NCBI GenBank assembly: GCA_022773305.1
Contig: JALFAW010000203.1
Coordinates: 1 to 42,379, forward strand
Origin: Spirochaetia bacterium
Lineage (GTDB): Bacteria > Spirochaetota > Spirochaetia > Treponematales > Treponemataceae
DNA: 42,379 nt
Direction: 5' to 3'
Shown here: positions 38,684 through 42,379 of the stretch, one piece after another
How the letters are laid out: every line of letters begins with the position of its first letter
Position numbering within the stretch: position 1 is the first letter of the stretch
Translations under genes and position numbers: made by a program
The notes under the pieces: model-generated
What the model saw: the letters and a program-made list of their open reading frames with translations, nothing else
Database searches by the model: none
What the model was told of the DNA's origin: nothing

Positions 38684-41600
38684 TTAACTTCTTGCTGCGA
38701 TTTTGTTTTTTAAATCCTGAATTTTTTGCAATGAAGCATTCCCTTTTTTTTGCAAAATTTTTTCCAATATTAAATTGGCACCAATCACATTATTTGCTTG
38801 AAGCCTTTGAACAGCAAGTTGATAAAGTCGTTCATCTTCAGTAGAAAGCACAGTTATGACAGTTCCGCCTATCTTTGTTGTGATTTCATCTTTCAATTTT
38901 ATAGCTTCATTATTATCCATAACAAGAGCCAATGATTCATCTACTTTTGCAAGTGCCTGTTTAAGTTTTGTTTCATCTTCTTTTGCAGTATTGTAAATCT
39001 TCTTTGCTTCTACTAATAGTTGATTTGCTTTTTTAACACTTGAATTATCGGCTTTTTTTTGCCTTATACCAATATCAATCTCAACTTTATAAATCAACTC
39101 TTTAAGACCTTTATAATTCGGCTGAATTTCATAATAGTCTAACAGATTTGCATATCCTTCTTTTCTAGTTTTTGGATTTTCACACATCAACTTTGCAGAA
39201 TTTATTTTTTGACTAAATTCTTTTTCGAACTTTTTTGGATCCTTAAGTTGATTAACGCGTAAAGTCAAAATTGCTGCTTCTTGGTTCAAAGGATAAACAA
39301 GTTGCAATTTTTGAACATTTTCAATAGCAATATCAAGTTTTGCAATTCCATCTTCTCTATATCCGTTTTTAATTAATTCTGAACCTTCTTCAAAATATGA
39401 ATATGCAAGATTTAAAAGTTGTGACATTTCTGGATATTGAGGAGCTGAAACTGGAATATCACGACCAGTTTTCATTGAAATAGCAGAATTTACAAAATTT
39501 GAAAGCATTACAATTTCTTCATCAGCAATTTCATTTGTTACAGCCCATCTACTTTTTGCTTGATTTAAATATCTTTGAGCATCTTCAAAACGTCCATTAA
39601 AATATGCATCTTTTGCTTTATTCTTTAATTCACGAACATCTTTTACAACAAATTCATTCTCTAGTTTTGCTATTTTTGTTCCAAGTTCATAAAGTTTTGT
39701 ATCGCAATTTAAACGCAATTCATAATCATCTTGATATCTTAATGATTCATCATATTTTTTTAAGGAATCCTGGAGTTTTTTTCGTGCCGTATCAAAATCA
39801 TTTTGTTCTAATGAATTTTTAGCTTCACTAAAACGTAATTCTGCTTCATTTTTTGCAAGAATAGATTTATTTCTCTGTTGTTTTGCTAGTCCTAGTAAAT
39901 CATTACATTGTTTTTCGTACTCACCATATTTTGACTTTTCATTTTCCATATAATCTAGGTAAAAACCTTGTGAACCAGAAGAATTTTTAGCTGAAACTAT
40001 AAATGTATTTTCTTTTAGATTAGAATCAACAGCTTCACAATAATCTTCTATTTTATTCTGAGTATTTTTAATCTTTAGCTGTGCTTCAACTATTAAAATC
40101 TGTGCAAAATCAGGATAGCAATACAAAATACCTAAATCATTTTCAGTTTGATATTTTTTTGCATAATCAAAATCCACAATAATCTGTGAATCCTTTTTCA
40201 TTAATTGATATTCTTCATTCGAAAGCTGTACAGGAAAACCGGTTAAAAGTTCTTTTGCAACTTTAAATCTTTTTTCTATATCAATAGAATTTGTGTCAAT
40301 GCTTGATTTGTACGCATTGAAAATCTGATTAAACAAATCAAGTTGAATATTTCTTGCCTCGTTAAATGTTTTATCTACCAAAAAAGAATAAGTTTGTAAA
40401 AGAGAATTCCAAATATCTTTTTTTTCTTTCTTATATTTATTGTACCATGAATAATTTTGTAGTTCATAATCATCTTTATTTCCCACAATACCAGCGGCTT
40501 GAGATGACAATTTAAAAAGATTCTGAATTTTTTTATCATTTGAATTTTCATTATCACTTAAAATCTTTTCAATCAATTTTGCTTGTTTCAGTTGAATTTC
40601 GACCAATTGAAAATAAAGTTCATTGACAGAAAGTGTTTTTTGACTTAAAACTAAAAGCGTGTCACCAAGCACATAATAATATTCAAGAGGATTTTCTTTT
40701 GGATAATCAGGATGATGTTCAAAAAGATTATATAAATCCAATATCTTTTTTTGAATTGCAACAAACTGTGTTATCGATTCAAGATTTTCCTGCATTTTTT
40801 CTTTATCTTCATTATTTAGACTGTCAGTAAACTCATAATAATTGTTTTGTAGTTGTGTAAATACCATGTCATTCAGATTTTTGATAGTTAAATCACAATA
40901 ATAATCCACGCACCCCATAATTCCTGAATGCGGAATGCTATCTATTCCACAAATAAAACGAATCATAAACGGAATATAAGAAGCATCGCTTAAATCTGTA
41001 TCATAATTTTTTTTAAAAAGTTCAGCCATTTCGTTAATAATTAATAAAAGATTGTTTCTAATTTGTGCAAGATTTTTTATAGATTTTGTAATATTATCAA
41101 GTTTCCTATTGATTTCCTTATATTTTTTTTCTGTAACAAGTTCATAAATATTTTCAATCTGCTCATTTATTTGATTCATCAGTGTTTTATCTTCAAAAAA
41201 TTCAGTTTGATTTTCCAATTGTTCAATCAAATTTTCCATCTGTTTTATGATTTGAGGATTATCATTCCATTTAGCATAAAATTCATCTTTATAAAGCCAG
41301 AAACCTTCTTTAATTTTTAAAATTGAAAGATTATATAGTTTTCGTTCTGTAAAAGAGGCTGATTCTTTTTGGATATTAAAAAAAAGAGAACGAAAATAAT
41401 TAAATTCTGCAGATTTTTTGACATCCTTTATAAAATTCTGAATCTGATTCGATGGATTTTTTTCAAACTGTTCAAGTTGTTCAGTTATTTCATAGATTTT
41501 CTGATTGTTTTCAGGTTCATTTTCAATAATCCATAGCAATTGTTCTGCCAAAGCAGAATATTGTTTTCGAACATTCATTATTTTTTTTATTCGAACTTGA

Positions 41601-41788
41601 ACATTGTCAAAATTTTCTGGATGTTTTTTTAAATAGTTGTTCAAAAATTGTAAGGCTTTATCATATTCTGTATCTTTAATAAGTTTGTCAATTTCAAATA
41701 AAGAAATTTCATCAGCTTTTTGTGCATAAACATTAAAATAAAAAAAGAGAAAACAGATTGAAATCAACACAAAAATTTTTTTTTTCAT
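38684..41788 (-). CDS. Large secreted TPR-like / helical repeat protein
   Basis: Signal peptide MKKKIFVLISICFLFFYFNVYAQ; TPR-like helices (DKALQFLNNYLKKHPENF; ARKKLQDSLKKYDESLRYQDDYELRLNCD; DAQRYLNQAKSRW). Confidence 0.8.
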   Translation of the reverse strand: MKKKIFVLISICFLFFYFNVYAQKADEISLFEIDKLIKDTEYDKALQFLNNYLKKHPENFDNVQVRIKKIMNVRKQYSALAEQLLWIIENEPENNQKIYEITEQLEQFEKNPSNQIQNFIKDVKKSAEFNYFRSLFFNIQKESASFTERKLYNLSILKIKEGFWLYKDEFYAKWNDNPQIIKQMENLIEQLENQTEFFEDKTLMNQINEQIENIYELVTEKKYKEINRKLDNITKSIKNLAQIRNNLLLIINEMAELFKKNYDTDLSDASYIPFMIRFICGIDSIPHSGIMGCVDYYCDLTIKNLNDMVFTQLQNNYYEFTDSLNNEDKEKMQENLESITQFVAIQKKILDLYNLFEHHPDYPKENPLEYYYVLGDTLLVLSQKTLSVNELYFQLVEIQLKQAKLIEKILSDNENSNDKKIQNLFKLSSQAAGIVGNKDDYELQNYSWYNKYKKEKKDIWNSLLQTYSFLVDKTFNEARNIQLDLFNQIFNAYKSSIDTNSIDIEKRFKVAKELLTGFPVQLSNEEYQLMKKDSQIIVDFDYAKKYQTENDLGILYCYPDFAQILIVEAQLKIKNTQNKIEDYCEAVDSNLKENTFIVSAKNSSGSQGFYLDYMENEKSKYGEYEKQCNDLLGLAKQQRNKSILAKNEAELRFSEAKNSLEQNDFDTARKKLQDSLKKYDESLRYQDDYELRLNCDTKLYELGTKIAKLENEFVVKDVRELKNKAKDAYFNGRFEDAQRYLNQAKSRWAVTNEIADEEIVMLSNFVNSAISMKTGRDIPVSAPQYPEMSQLLNLAYSYFEEGSELIKNGYREDGIAKLDIAIENVQKLQLVYPLNQEAAILTLRVNQLKDPKKFEKEFSQKINSAKLMCENPKTRKEGYANLLDYYEIQPNYKGLKELIYKVEIDIGIRQKKADNSSVKKANQLLVEAKKIYNTAKEDETKLKQALAKVDESLALVMDNNEAIKLKDEITTKIGGTVITVLSTEDERLYQLAVQRLQANNVIGANLILEKILQKKGNASLQKIQDLKNKIAARS

Positions 41789-41860
41789 TAAAATAAAATT
41801 TTTCCAGTTACATGTATTTTTAATTAATCCATGTGAATATTTAGTCGCTAAAATTAGTTT

Positions 41861-42075
41861 TAGGACAAATGTCGAGTTTTAAATTTTTATTGAGGGGGTA
41901 GTACACCCCCCCCCTCAAAACGGCGAAGTCAAGGCTTTAAGCGTTAGCGTGCCTTGACTCGACGTATTCTTTGGGTGGCTTTTTGCTTCGCAAAAAACAG
42001 GCTTTTCAGGGTTCCGCTACCGCTTCATTCCTTCGCTACGCTTCGGAACTGGCTACGCCAGCCCTTACAATCCTT
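41861..42075. repeat. Right copy of the inverted intergenic repeat, interrupted by a 77-nt insert
   Basis: Reverse-complement match to 1-138 with one substitution; the extra 41892-41968 carries GAGGGGG/CCCCCTC and AGTCAAGGC/GCCTTGACT hairpins. Confidence 0.95.
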
Positions 42076-42308
42076 GCCACTGTTTAAAATTAAAAAACTC
42101 GAAATTGAATCTTTTACACATTTCCATAACTTATCGAATTTATGCAAAGAATATTTTACAATTTTTTGGCATAGAGTAAAGAAACTCGTTGATTGTGATA
42201 ATTTCATAATGTAAAAAAAAACTATCCTAGCATTTCTTCCAGGTCAAACGCATTATAAAAAATATTTTCATAAAAGTTGGCGCGAGGGAGTGAGACACAG
42301 GGCAAAAA

Positions 42309-42370
42309 GACTTTTTTTGGGGCTGCCGCGAGAGCGGCATTATAATAGTTTCTATACCCCAAAAAACGTC
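42309..42370. other. Nested stem-loop element at the window edge
   Basis: GACTTTTTTTGGGG (42309-42322) vs CCCCAAAAAACGTC (42357-42370), 13 of 14 pairs; inner TGCCGC-gaga-GCGGCA (42324-42339). Confidence 0.5.
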
Positions 42371-42379
42371 TAGCGCATT

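Noticed and set aside
41954-42214. 86-aa ORF (+) and 42025-42207 60-aa ORF (-) in the right repeat
   Set aside because: Both lie across the inverted repeat, have no clear ribosome-binding site and translate hairpin sequence; likely spurious.
1-42379. CRISPR array, prophage, transposase or toxin-antitoxin system
   Set aside because: No regularly spaced direct repeats and no recognisable Cas, phage structural, transposase or paired TA proteins in any listed ORF.

Overview
AT-rich bacterial chromosomal window that reads as a treponeme-type spirochete, judged from adjacent flaB flagellins, flaG-fliD, a TrmB/LigA/NrdR/Lnt/NrnA/RdgB housekeeping set, and several low-complexity secreted/TPR proteins. 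About 30 credible protein genes and one tRNA-Met(CAT) are present. No CRISPR array, prophage or transposase gene was seen. The best-supported unusual items are: (1) a 138-nt inverted repeat at the two window edges, 137/138 identical, with the right copy interrupted by a 77-nt hairpin-rich insert flanked by TATT/TATT; (2) structured leaders in the flagellar locus: an 18-bp hairpin downstream of a sigma28-type promoter and a GGA-loop hairpin over the Shine-Dalgarno of the first flagellin, a multi-stem leader upstream of the second, and a 14-bp stem before the gene after fliD; (3) a very divergent sigma-70-like protein beside tRNA-Met; (4) a 1558-aa SpoIIE/PP2C phosphatase with two apparent periplasmic regions, downstream of a 1034-aa secreted TPR-like protein; (5) hairpin-dense intergenic elements with tri-nucleotide loops. 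Functional assignments come from motif recognition only; no searches or folding programs were run.
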